From assembly GCA_965222065.1 (NCBI GenBank), contig OZ244933.1, positions 1,426,001 through 1,490,000 on the forward strand: a stretch of 64,000 nt of DNA, written 5' to 3'. The notes beneath the pieces are model-generated. The model was not told the DNA's origin and searched no databases. It was given only the letters and a program-made list of their open reading frames with translations. A program made the position numbers and the translations under genes. The stretch comes from GM7GCV1 sp965222065. GTDB lineage: Bacteria > Pseudomonadota > Gammaproteobacteria > Pseudomonadales > GM7GCV1. Position 1 is the stretch's first letter, and every line of letters starts with the position of its first letter. Positions 33,525-42,358 of the stretch are shown here, one piece after another.

Positions 33525-34748
33525 ATGAACGACTATTTCAATAGAAAGTTACCCGACGTCGAGTCCCTCAGACAGCATGCCAAAAAACGCATTCCCAAAT
33601 TTGCGTTCGAATATCTGGAAAATGGCTGTAACGAAGAAGTCGGGCTCGATCGAAATCGCACCGCGATTCAGTCTGTTCAGCTACGCAGCCGTTTGCTTCA
33701 ACCTTCTACCAAAAGCGACCCCGCTACAGAGATTTTTGGTCATACCTACAGTGCACCTTTTGGTATTGCCCCGATTGGTTTGCAGGGCCTGGTCTGGCCA
33801 AAGGCACCGGAAATCCTGGCGCGTGCCGCAAAAGATTTAAATGTCCCCTACATTCTTAGCACGGTTTCATCAGCCGGACTGGAGCAGATCGCGGAAATTT
33901 CCGAAGGGCACGCCTGGTACCAGCTTTACAACCCGACCGACCCGGAAATCCGGCAGGACCTGCTGCAAAGAGTCCAGTCGGCCGGATATAAAGTGCTTGT
34001 GGTGACCGTGGACGTACCGACGTTTGGTTTTCGCCCAAGGGATATGAAAAACGGCCTGTCCATGCCGCCTAAAATGACACTAAAGAATGTCCTGCAAATG
34101 GCCTCATGCCCCCAATGGCTCTGGGAAACAGCAAAAGCCGGCAAACCGGAAATGCAAACCTTGAAACCCTACATGTCGCCAGACATGCCGGTCCATGAAC
34201 TTATGGATTTTATGAACAAGACCGTGATGGGGCCCGTCGACATCGAAGGACTGAAGCCGCTTCGTGATTTCTGGCAAGGACCACTGGTCATCAAGGGATT
34301 GATCAATGAAGAAGATGTAAAAGACGCCATCCGCCTGGGTGCAGATGCCGTCGTGATCTCCAATCACGGCGCACGTCAGTTGGATAATGGTGAAGCAGCG
34401 GTAGAACCCCTGAAACGCATTTCCAGAAAATACAATAAAGACCTGAAAATCTTTATGGATGGGGGGCTGAGGACAGGTTCAAACATTGCCGCTGCACTCG
34501 CCTGCGGTGCCGATTTCACCTTCCTTGGTCGCCCCTTTGTATACGGAGTGGGCGCCCTGGGCGACAAGGGTGGCGTGCATACCATTAACAGTCTGCGTAT
34601 CCAGCTGGAACAGGTGATGAACCAGCTGGGCTGTGCGTCTGTAAAAGATCTGCCGAACTTCCTGGTGGAAGAGCCCAACACGCATGACGAGCTGTGGAAT
34701 TCATACCGGCAACTGTCAGAAACACTGACCAGTCATTTTCGACTTTGA
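33525..34748 (+). CDS. FMN-dependent alpha-hydroxy-acid dehydrogenase
   Basis: 407 aa of the L-lactate dehydrogenase/glycolate oxidase family. FMN and active-site motifs are clear: APIGLQGLVWP, the Lys in LVIKGL, ISNHGARQLD with the catalytic His and the Arg that binds the carboxylate, and MDGGLRTGSN plus LGRPFVYG for the phosphate. It oxidises an L-2-hydroxy acid, passing electrons to quinone or cytochrome. Lactate, mandelate or a sugar-derived hydroxy acid are all possible. Confidence 0.9.
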   Translation: MNDYFNRKLPDVESLRQHAKKRIPKFAFEYLENGCNEEVGLDRNRTAIQSVQLRSRLLQPSTKSDPATEIFGHTYSAPFGIAPIGLQGLVWPKAPEILARAAKDLNVPYILSTVSSAGLEQIAEISEGHAWYQLYNPTDPEIRQDLLQRVQSAGYKVLVVTVDVPTFGFRPRDMKNGLSMPPKMTLKNVLQMASCPQWLWETAKAGKPEMQTLKPYMSPDMPVHELMDFMNKTVMGPVDIEGLKPLRDFWQGPLVIKGLINEEDVKDAIRLGADAVVISNHGARQLDNGEAAVEPLKRISRKYNKDLKIFMDGGLRTGSNIAAALACGADFTFLGRPFVYGVGALGDKGGVHTINSLRIQLEQVMNQLGCASVKDLPNFLVEEPNTHDELWNSYRQLSETLTSHFRL

Positions 34749-34765
34749 CTCCGGTCTAAAAAGTC

Positions 34766-36535
34766 TTAGTCCACCGTAATATCGCGGCTTGCGGGCATGC
34801 GGATGTCATCCACCATGTTGCCGATTTCACGAGGCGTCGGCGCGGTAAATCGGGCAACCGTGGTGGCCACCGCAAAGTTCACCAGCATGCCAATGGCGCC
34901 AATGCCCTCTGGTGAGATCCCCAGGAACCAGTGCTCACTGGCATTGAGCTCTGGCGCAATAAACTTGTAGAACACAATATAGCCAAAGGCCACCAGAAAA
35001 CCGGAGACCATGCCGGCAATCGCACCCTCACGGTTCATCCACTTAAAGAAGATGCCCATAAAGATCGCCGGGAACAGGCTGGCCGCCGCCAACCCAAAGG
35101 CAAAGGCCACCACCTGGGCAACAAACCCCGGCGGATTGATCCCAAAGTAACCGGCAATCAAGATCGCCACGGTGGCCGCCATGCGCGCATACGTCAGCTC
35201 TTGTTTGTCGGTAATCGACGGCATCAGGGTCTTCTTCATCAGATCATGAGAGACCGCGGTGGAAATCACTAGCAACAACCCGGCGGCTGTCGATAGCGCC
35301 GCAGCGACCGCACCGGCCGCTACCAGGGCAATCACCCATTTGGGCAACTGGGCAATCTCGGGATTGGCCAACACGATAGTATCCCGGTCGACATAGACTT
35401 CATTGGCATTGGCGGTCATCTCGTTGGTAATGACCCGTTCCCCCTGCAGACCCCGCTCTTCCGTAAACTCGGGCAGCCCCTCAAAGGGCGCACCGGGGGC
35501 ATACTGGATTGTCCCGTCGTCGTTCTTGTCATTCCAGGCATACAAGCCCACATTTTCCCAGGTCTTGAACCAGGCGGGCACATCGCTGTAGGGCGTCTCA
35601 TGAATGGTGTCGATAAAGTTGATGCGGGCAAAGGCCGCCACGCTGGGAGCGGTCGTATACAGCAGGGCAATAAATAACAAGGCATAGCCTGCCGATTTGC
35701 GCGCATCCGAAACTCTGGGCACGGTAAAAAAGCGCACAATCACATGCGGAAGGCCGGCCGTACCGACCATCAGGGCCATGGTAATGGCCAGTACATCAAT
35801 GGTCGCTCTCTGGCCCTGGGTATAGGCCGCAAAACCCAGATCCATCAGAGTACTATCCAGCTTCTCCAATACCGTCATGCCACTACCATCTGTGACGGTA
35901 GACCCTAGGCCCAATTGGGGGATGGGGTTACCGGTGATCAATATGGAGATGAACACCGCCGGGACAAAATAGGCAAACATCAGCACACAGTATTGGGCCA
36001 CCTGGGTATAGGTAATACCTTTCATGCCGCCCATCACGGCATAGAAAAACACGATGCCCATGCCGATGATGACACCGGTATTAATGTCCACCTCCAAAAA
36101 GCGGGAGAACACAATACCCACACCGCGCATCTGCCCGGCAATGTAAGTGAAAGAGATAAAGATCAGGCAGACCACAGCGACCAGCCTGGCGGTTCGGGAA
36201 TAGTAACGTTCACCAATAAAGTCCGGCACGGTGAACTGCCCAAATTTCCTCAGGTAGGGGGCCAGCAACAGGGCCAGCAACACAAAGCCCCCGGTCCAGC
36301 CCATCAGATAGACCGACCCGTCATACCCCAGAAAAGCGATGAGTCCGGCCATGGAGATAAACGAGGCCGCACTCATCCAGTCAGCTGCGGTGGCCATGCC
36401 GTTTAAAACGGGCGGAACACCACCCCCGGCAACATAAAACTCACTGGTGGAACCGGCACGGGACCAGATGGCAATACCGATATACAGGGCAAAGGACAGC
36501 CCGACAAACAGATAACTCAGCGTTTGTGCATCCAT
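34766..36535 (-). CDS. Sodium:solute symporter, VC_2705-type large subunit
   Basis: 589 aa SSS-family transporter with about 13 membrane helices. TAADWMSAASFISMAG and GGMKGITYTQVAQY are conserved SSS segments. A hydrophilic insert between helices (about residues 305-375, TWENVGLYAWNDKNDDGT) is typical of the large VC_2705 subgroup, which is close to ActP acetate permeases. The small DUF4212 partner lies immediately upstream (2 bases). Monocarboxylate uptake is the likely role; the nearby hydroxy-acid dehydrogenase would fit lactate or a similar acid (inference). Confidence 0.9.
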   Translation of the reverse strand: MDAQTLSYLFVGLSFALYIGIAIWSRAGSTSEFYVAGGGVPPVLNGMATAADWMSAASFISMAGLIAFLGYDGSVYLMGWTGGFVLLALLLAPYLRKFGQFTVPDFIGERYYSRTARLVAVVCLIFISFTYIAGQMRGVGIVFSRFLEVDINTGVIIGMGIVFFYAVMGGMKGITYTQVAQYCVLMFAYFVPAVFISILITGNPIPQLGLGSTVTDGSGMTVLEKLDSTLMDLGFAAYTQGQRATIDVLAITMALMVGTAGLPHVIVRFFTVPRVSDARKSAGYALLFIALLYTTAPSVAAFARINFIDTIHETPYSDVPAWFKTWENVGLYAWNDKNDDGTIQYAPGAPFEGLPEFTEERGLQGERVITNEMTANANEVYVDRDTIVLANPEIAQLPKWVIALVAAGAVAAALSTAAGLLLVISTAVSHDLMKKTLMPSITDKQELTYARMAATVAILIAGYFGINPPGFVAQVVAFAFGLAAASLFPAIFMGIFFKWMNREGAIAGMVSGFLVAFGYIVFYKFIAPELNASEHWFLGISPEGIGAIGMLVNFAVATTVARFTAPTPREIGNMVDDIRMPASRDITVD

Positions 36536-36537
36536 GC

Positions 36538-36885
36538 TTATTCCTCTTCGTCATCATCGACGTGGAAACGATCTTCCAGCCGTCCCATCAGATGGGAATA
36601 AACAAAAATGAGTATGACAAAGCAAATAATGGAGCCCTGCTGGGCAAACCAGAATCCCAGCGGGAAGCCGAAGAACGTAATCTGGTTGAGCACATCGACA
36701 AACAATATGCTGCAACCAAAGGACACCAGCGCCCAAATGCTTAAAAGGATAGCCAGCAAGCGGAGATTGGCCTTCCAGTAGGCATCAATAATTTCATGAT
36801 CTATGGCAGGCTGTTCGCGCTCGCCGTGTTTGGGCAGGTTGCCTCCCTCGTGGTGGTACCTGTGCTCGTTCTTGTTAGTTTCCAC
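36538..36885 (-). CDS. DUF4212 small subunit of the sodium symporter
   Basis: 115 aa with two membrane helices (LRLLAILLSIWALVSFGCSI and a second around PLGFWFAQQGSIICFVILIF), a hydrophilic His/Glu-rich start and an acidic end (DDDEEE). The GFWFAQQGSI motif is the hallmark of DUF4212 proteins, which always pair with the large symporter. Two bases separate the genes. Confidence 0.9.
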   Translation of the reverse strand: METNKNEHRYHHEGGNLPKHGEREQPAIDHEIIDAYWKANLRLLAILLSIWALVSFGCSILFVDVLNQITFFGFPLGFWFAQQGSIICFVILIFVYSHLMGRLEDRFHVDDDEEE

Positions 36886-36996
36886 GGATTCCCCTCCAGA
36901 ATATTGACGGGCATTAATGGCTTTTATTTTTTATCCAGTCTGCATATAAACCCAAAGCAAAGGCTGACACAAATTCAGACCGACTCCATTTGAAAT

Positions 36997-37875
36997 TTAT
37001 TCCGACTCTTCTGCCACACAAAATGGGTTGCGACCCATTGCGCTCTCTATGCCACCAAGAATGTGGGCCAGATAATGTTCGTTTCTAAAAATCTCCTCAC
37101 TGTGCCCAAGGGTCGTCAGCCAGGCCCGCCCACCATCATAGTAGTGGCACCAACTGACCGGGTGCGGCCCTTCATAGGTTCCCGGATGCCCAAAAAAACC
37201 TTTCGTGCTGTCTCTTGTCGAATCATCGACTTCCAGTAGCAGACGGACATTACCTGTCTCAAGCGGGTTGGGGTGAACGTTGTACCACTCATCTTCCAGC
37301 ACAAATCGGGATGGCAGTTCTTGTGTCGAAGTATCGTTGCTGTTTGACACTACCGCTGTTCCTTCCATAAAGGGAGCATGATCATAGAGCTGCGTGTTGC
37401 CCAAAAGGCCCCGAAACCATTCCCAGTTGAATTGGGTGCCAAACACGTTATGGATACCCACAAATCCACCGCCGCCTTGCATGTATAGCCGCAAGGCACG
37501 TTTCTCGGCACTGTTCATCACGTCGCGCTGGGTATTAAAGAAAATTACAGCATTAAATGTATTCAGTTGTCCGGGGTTGGAAAGTAGCGTTTCATCAGTG
37601 GCCACCTTAATGGCATGTTCATTGAGAAGGGCAATCAACTGTTCTGTGGCGTAGGGCGTGTTCTCGTGGGGTGAGCCATCCTCACCAATGCGGCTGAAAA
37701 GCAGCACCTTGTAACCTTCCTCCGCCGGGTTTCTCATACCCCAATCGCTATAGCAGCCGGGCTGCGTGCCACTGCATGGTTCAGAGCTTGTGTGCTGCGC
37801 CTGTCCTGTAATTGCCATACACATCAGGAAAACCAGTAGCGACAGGGTTTTTAAAATTGCCGTTAAATATCTCAT
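36997..37875 (-). CDS. Exported ThuA-like protein
   Basis: 292 aa. Signal peptide (cleavage near ITGQAQ) then a ThuA domain: YKVLLFSRIGEDGSPH, FNAVIFFNTQRDVM, GGGGFVGIHNVFGT and GRAWLTTLGHSEE. The nearest likeness in the window is the protein at 31432, without its N-terminal domain. Such exported ThuA proteins are often found with sugar dehydrogenases. Divergent from the phosphatase gene. Confidence 0.85.
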   Translation of the reverse strand: MRYLTAILKTLSLLVFLMCMAITGQAQHTSSEPCSGTQPGCYSDWGMRNPAEEGYKVLLFSRIGEDGSPHENTPYATEQLIALLNEHAIKVATDETLLSNPGQLNTFNAVIFFNTQRDVMNSAEKRALRLYMQGGGGFVGIHNVFGTQFNWEWFRGLLGNTQLYDHAPFMEGTAVVSNSNDTSTQELPSRFVLEDEWYNVHPNPLETGNVRLLLEVDDSTRDSTKGFFGHPGTYEGPHPVSWCHYYDGGRAWLTTLGHSEEIFRNEHYLAHILGGIESAMGRNPFCVAEESE

Positions 37876-38024
37876 GTTGCTGATTGTCCAAAGCTCAAAC
37901 GATCAAAATACCCCGCCATTTCCTGCTGGAAAATTCACTTTTCGGTCAGGGCGCAAGTACAGTACTCTACCACCGGATCCGGATAAACATCCGGACTTCT
38001 CTCCGGGGGACAGAGGAAAAAATA

Positions 38025-39578
38025 ATGCCAGGTCCAAACCCAATTCGCCGACGCAGCTTTCTTAAACTTTCCGGTTCCGGTCTTCTTGCTCCTGCCGGCA
38101 TCGCTGCACCTTCCATCAGTATGGCCGCCGATCGACCACAAGCAAATATGGGCTGTAGTAGCGGAGACGTCACCAGTTCGGGCGCCATCATCTGGACACG
38201 GACGGACCGGCCTTCCCAGCTAAAGGTGGCTGTATCCGAAGATCCGGACTTCCGAAATAACCAGCAGTTTTACGGAGGGTTTGGTCTCTCCGAAAATGAT
38301 TTTAATACCAAGGCAGCGATCAATGGGCTAAAGCCTGACACCCAATATTTTTACCGCCTGGAGTGCGAGAGCCTTGAATCTCCGGGATTATTCGGTGAAC
38401 CGGTTTATGGCAGCTTTCGCAGTGCCGCCAGCTCTCCGCAAAAAGCCATCCGATTCTGCTGGTCGGGCGATACCGCCGGCCAGGGCTGGGGAATTGATCG
38501 CAACCGTGGCGGCATGAAAATTTACCAGGCTATGCTCAGCCAACAACCGGATTTTTTCGTTCATAGCGGCGACCAGATTTATGCCGATGGCCCCATGAAT
38601 GAAACGGTCACACTCGACGATGGATCCCTCTGGAGAAACGAACTTATCGAAGCCAAAACCCGTGTTGCCGAATCCACCCAAGACTTTCGCGAAAACTATT
38701 ACTACAACTTTCTGGATGACCATGTAAAACGCTTTCATGCCCAGGTACCGGTTTACAATCAATGGGATGATCATGAAGTCGTGAATAACTGGTATCCGGG
38801 TGAATTACTGACAGACGACAGGTACTCCGTAAAAAGTGCATCCCTGTTGGCTGTCCGCTCCCGCAGGGCCATGTTCGAATGCAACCCTATTGCCAACAAC
38901 CGCCATCATCCCGAGCGTATTTATCGAAAAGTCTCTCACGGGCCCTTTCTCGAATTATTCTTCCTTGATTTGCGATCCTATCGCGGGCCGAATTCACGCA
39001 ATCGGCAAGCGCAAAAAAGTGCCGAAACGGCTTTTATGGGGGATCCACAATTGCAGTGGTTAAAGCAGGCGCTGACGGAGTCCACCGCCACCTGGAAAAT
39101 CATCTGCTCGGACATGCCCATCGGGCTCATCGTGCCGGACGGACCAGAAAACTTTGAAAATGGCGCCAACGGAGATGGTCCACCCCTGGGACGCGAGCAG
39201 GAAATTGCCGATTTGCTGGGCTACATACACCAGCAAGAAATTGCCAATGTCCACTTTATTACAGCCGATGTTCATTACTGCGCTTCCCATTACTACTCGC
39301 CGGAAAAGGCCGTGTTTAAAAATTTCACCCCTTTCTGGGAATTTGTCAGTGGACCAATGCATGCCGGTACGTTTGGCCCTGGCCAACTGGATAACACCTT
39401 TGGACCTGATGAAGTATTTCGGGGTATCCCGGAGGGCATGGCGCCCAATCGACCGCCGTCAGAGGGGTTTCAGTTTTATGGCCTGGTGGATATTAACCCG
39501 GATGACCAGTCGATGACCGTCACGCACCTAAACGCCGAAAACGAGGTTCTTTGGCAGAAAACTTTACTTCCAAAGTGA
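38025..39578 (+). CDS. phoD: PhoD-type alkaline phosphatase, Tat-exported
   Basis: 517 aa from the ATG at 38025 behind GAGGAAA; the frame is open 47 codons further up, but that part is not signal-like. Tat motif RRRSFLK at residues 9-15. PhoD domains: N-terminal Ig-like part (SGAIIWTRTDRPSQL), then metal-binding GDQIYAD, QWDDHEV and FITADVHY. PhoD enzymes hydrolyse phosphodiesters and monoesters with Fe/Ca. The PhoD symbol denotes family; its regulation by phosphate could not be seen. Confidence 0.88.
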   Translation: MPGPNPIRRRSFLKLSGSGLLAPAGIAAPSISMAADRPQANMGCSSGDVTSSGAIIWTRTDRPSQLKVAVSEDPDFRNNQQFYGGFGLSENDFNTKAAINGLKPDTQYFYRLECESLESPGLFGEPVYGSFRSAASSPQKAIRFCWSGDTAGQGWGIDRNRGGMKIYQAMLSQQPDFFVHSGDQIYADGPMNETVTLDDGSLWRNELIEAKTRVAESTQDFRENYYYNFLDDHVKRFHAQVPVYNQWDDHEVVNNWYPGELLTDDRYSVKSASLLAVRSRRAMFECNPIANNRHHPERIYRKVSHGPFLELFFLDLRSYRGPNSRNRQAQKSAETAFMGDPQLQWLKQALTESTATWKIICSDMPIGLIVPDGPENFENGANGDGPPLGREQEIADLLGYIHQQEIANVHFITADVHYCASHYYSPEKAVFKNFTPFWEFVSGPMHAGTFGPGQLDNTFGPDEVFRGIPEGMAPNRPPSEGFQFYGLVDINPDDQSMTVTHLNAENEVLWQKTLLPK

Positions 39579-39625
39579 TAGCATCCGGCTGATTTACTTG
39601 GATCAAATTGCTGAAAACGACAATT

Positions 39626-40762
39626 ATGAAAAGAACAATGCACTTCTTTGTCACCACTTTTGCTTTTTATCTTATTACAGGCTTCTTGCTGTCTGCCCAA
39701 GCGGAACCAGCTAAATTAAACTTGGGTGCCTGCTCGGCTGAAGGGTCGGTTTTTCAGGCTGACACAGAATGGCTTCAGGTGCCTCAGGGACAGGTACTTG
39801 GCCAGGTTACGGCCGTAGCGGTGGATGACTCGGATCATGTGTGGGTTTTGCATCGTCCCGGCTCGGTAACCGACGCCAACTCGGCGCTAGTTCTGCCGCC
39901 CGTCTTGGAGTTTGATGATGGCGGGCATTTTGTGCAGGCTTTTGGCGGCCCCGACGATCAATACCAGTGGCCGGACAGGGAACATAGCCTGGCGGTATCG
40001 GCGTCGGGTCAAATCTGGGTGAGCGGAAGCGCGTATCGGGATCTGGAGCCCGGACGCGGCGACCACATGCTGCTTGTCTTTGATAGCAACGGCCAGTTTC
40101 TCCGCCAGATCGGCCAGCGGGGCGCCAGCGAGGGCAACCTCGACAGGGAAAACCTGAATGCCCCGGGTGATATCTTCATTGATGATGAAGCCCGCGAAGC
40201 CTATATTGCGGACGGTTACGGGAATCAGCGTGCCATTGTTTTTAGCACCGAAGATGGCCGTTTTCTACGCATGTGGGGCGCTTATGGAACAGACGAGTTT
40301 CCGACATCAATGCAAGACCTCCCCGAAAGCGATCCCCAGGCTGACAGCTTCCATAACGTTCATGGGGTGGAGATCGCAAATGATGGGAAGGTCTACATCT
40401 CCGACCGAATGAACCAGCGCATCCAGGTGTTTTCTGCCGACGGGACCTTTCTCGATCAAACATTGGTAAACCCTGGGTACCCCTCGCCTTTGACCGCCTC
40501 AGGCATCACGTTCTCGACGGACGATGCCCAGAAATATATGTTCGTCGTCGACTGGGGTAATCATACGATTGAGGTATTCGATCGCCACTCGCTTGAGCAT
40601 ATTGCTCGAATTGGCAACGCGGGTACCCAGCCGGGCGAATTCCTGGGTCCGCACCTGATTGATACGGACAGTCGGGGCAATCTTTATATTGCCGAAGTCC
40701 AGGGCGCGCGCCTGCAGCGACTTGCACCCTGCAACACAGACAACGGGGCGGTTATTTGGTAA
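39626..40762 (+). CDS. Exported NHL-repeat beta-propeller protein
   Basis: 378 aa from the ATG at 39626; a TTG at 39608 is possible. Signal peptide ending SAQA. Repeated NHL-type blades (VTAVAVDDSDHVWVLHR, PGDIFIDDEAREAYIADGYG, VHGVEIANDGKVYISDRMN, PHLIDTDSRGNLYIAEVQG) suggest a six-bladed propeller like peptidyl-hydroxyglycine lyase-type proteins. Function unknown. It starts 48 bases after phoD on the same strand. Confidence 0.82.
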   Translation: MKRTMHFFVTTFAFYLITGFLLSAQAEPAKLNLGACSAEGSVFQADTEWLQVPQGQVLGQVTAVAVDDSDHVWVLHRPGSVTDANSALVLPPVLEFDDGGHFVQAFGGPDDQYQWPDREHSLAVSASGQIWVSGSAYRDLEPGRGDHMLLVFDSNGQFLRQIGQRGASEGNLDRENLNAPGDIFIDDEAREAYIADGYGNQRAIVFSTEDGRFLRMWGAYGTDEFPTSMQDLPESDPQADSFHNVHGVEIANDGKVYISDRMNQRIQVFSADGTFLDQTLVNPGYPSPLTASGITFSTDDAQKYMFVVDWGNHTIEVFDRHSLEHIARIGNAGTQPGEFLGPHLIDTDSRGNLYIAEVQGARLQRLAPCNTDNGAVIW

Positions 40763-40766
40763 TTCC

Positions 40767-41186
40767 CTAGACCGTGATCGAATCGTGTACGACGACTTTT
40801 TCCCAGAGGTGTGAGCAGTTTTCTACAAACTCCAGGTGAATCGGGTGAGCCTGATAGGCGCTTTGAGCCTCCAGATCATCAAAAAACATAAGCTCGGACA
40901 CCTGGAAACTGTTGTCGACCACATCGCGATTTTCCGTGGACGCCGGCAGACCGATTTGCAACGAATTTACTGAAGGAATCTGCTCCAGGGTTTTCAGTCC
41001 CTCAATCAGGGTTTGCCTGTCCTCATCGGAACCAGGTCGTTTCAGCCAGAAAAAAACCGCATGAATCAGTTGCTGTGGCTGATTAGGCTGACTTGATTTT
41101 GCCATTACTCTTCCTCCGGATACGGATGCAGCCGCACCGGCCGCTGTTGTTGCCACGAACTGCCTTCTGGTCAACTTACCCATCAA
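40767..41186 (-). CDS. Tat-exported Dabb (A/B-barrel) domain protein
   Basis: 139 aa. Tat signal TRRQFVATTAAG at residues 5-16. The rest is a stress-responsive A/B barrel (IHAVFFWLKRPGS, QVSELMFFDDLEAQSAYQAH), usually dimeric and in some cases an enzyme of polyketide or sugar metabolism. Convergent with the NHL gene (4 bases between stops). Confidence 0.82.
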   Translation of the reverse strand: MMGKLTRRQFVATTAAGAAASVSGGRVMAKSSQPNQPQQLIHAVFFWLKRPGSDEDRQTLIEGLKTLEQIPSVNSLQIGLPASTENRDVVDNSFQVSELMFFDDLEAQSAYQAHPIHLEFVENCSHLWEKVVVHDSITV

Positions 41187-41248
41187 ATATTCCTCACGTT
41201 TACCTTTAAAAAGAAGCCAGCGAATTACTGCGCCGGGCTCACCTGTGC

Positions 41249-42358
41249 CTAGAGCTGCCGATAATGCCGGGTGGCCGATACCTGACGCAGTCCTTCAGCG
41301 GCCTGTTCCGGCGTAATGTCCCGCTGGGGTTCCGCCATCATTTCATAACCCACCATAAATTTCCTGACCGTCGCTGAACGCAGCAATGGAGGATACAGGT
41401 GGGCATGAAGCTGCCAGTGCCCCATATCTTCTGTCTCACTTACCACCCCTGGCGCCTGATGCCAGCCCATGGAATAGGGAAAGCTGGTTTCAAACAGATT
41501 ATCGTAGCGAGTTAGAAACCGTTTGAGGATGTCTGCCAGCGACTGCTTTTCCTCGTCCCTGAGTTCGCCCATGTGTCGGATGTGGCGGCGCGGCATCAGC
41601 AACATCTCAAATGGCCACATGGCCCAGTATGGTACCAGCGCCACCCAATGGGGATTTGAATCGACAATGCGCTCGCCGTTTTCAAGCTCTGCCTGCAGGT
41701 AATCCAGCAGCAGGACTGACCCATGTGACGCCAAATAGGTTTGTTGACTGGCATCGACCCTGGCAGGTTCTGAAGGCAAATGCTGGCTGGCCCATATCTG
41801 CCCGTGCGGGTGGGGATTGGAACAGCCCATTGCCGCTCCCTTGTTCTCAAAAATCTGTACCCACCGATATTGTCTGGCCAATTCGGAATATTGATCACTC
41901 CAGAGACTGACCACCGCCGCGATTTGCTCAACCGGCATTTCCGGCAAGGTTAAATCGTGCCGAGGAGAAAAACAGATCACCCTGCATTCGCCATACACAG
42001 GCTGTGCCTGTAATAAACCAGGGTCAGGCTTTGCCCGAAATAAGCCAGAGTCAGGCTGTGACTGCGACAAACCTGGACCCAACAAATCACTTGTCTGCTC
42101 GTCCTGTTTTACCAGGGCCGCAAAGTCGTTTTCAAATACATAGGTGGAGTCGTAGGCCGGGTTGGTTTCCCCGTTGGCGCGGGGATTTTCAGGGCAAAGG
42201 TAACACTGCGGATCGTATTCAGGGCGTTGTGTGTAATCGGCGTCTTCGCTTTGTCCCTGCCAGGGCCGTTTGGTTCGGTGTGGCGAAACCAGCACCCATT
42301 GTTCCAGCAAGGGGTTATAGCGTCGGTGCGGTTGATCCTGGAAATTAAACCCGGACAT
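41249..42358 (-). CDS. galT: Galactose-1-phosphate uridylyltransferase GalT
   Basis: 369 aa. Nucleotidyl-transfer site HPH in CSNPHPHGQIWASQHLP; zinc-site Cys pair in QCYLCPEN; ENKGAAMG and the second HIT half (FSMGWHQAP-like YSMGWHQAP) are in place. It exchanges UMP between UDP-glucose and galactose-1-phosphate. The ATG overlaps the galK stop (TGATG). An odd insert of three 9-residue repeats (41998-42078) lies just before the usually well kept CRVICFSPRHDLTLPEM segment. Confidence 0.95.
   Translation of the reverse strand: MSGFNFQDQPHRRYNPLLEQWVLVSPHRTKRPWQGQSEDADYTQRPEYDPQCYLCPENPRANGETNPAYDSTYVFENDFAALVKQDEQTSDLLGPGLSQSQPDSGLFRAKPDPGLLQAQPVYGECRVICFSPRHDLTLPEMPVEQIAAVVSLWSDQYSELARQYRWVQIFENKGAAMGCSNPHPHGQIWASQHLPSEPARVDASQQTYLASHGSVLLLDYLQAELENGERIVDSNPHWVALVPYWAMWPFEMLLMPRRHIRHMGELRDEEKQSLADILKRFLTRYDNLFETSFPYSMGWHQAPGVVSETEDMGHWQLHAHLYPPLLRSATVRKFMVGYEMMAEPQRDITPEQAAEGLRQVSATRHYRQL
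41998..42078 (-). repeat. Three 27-bp in-frame tandem repeats inside galT
   Basis: Units at 41998-42024, 42025-42051 and 42052-42078 on the plus strand all begin CAGGCT and share most bases; they encode a proline/glycine-rich 9-residue unit (variants of QPDSGLFRA). Position corresponds to a variable loop of GalT. Confidence 0.85.

Noticed and set aside
36997..37875. Reading the ThuA-like proteins as glutamine amidotransferases
   Set aside because: They share the fold, but no catalytic Cys-His pair of the amidotransferase type is visible and both carry signal peptides.
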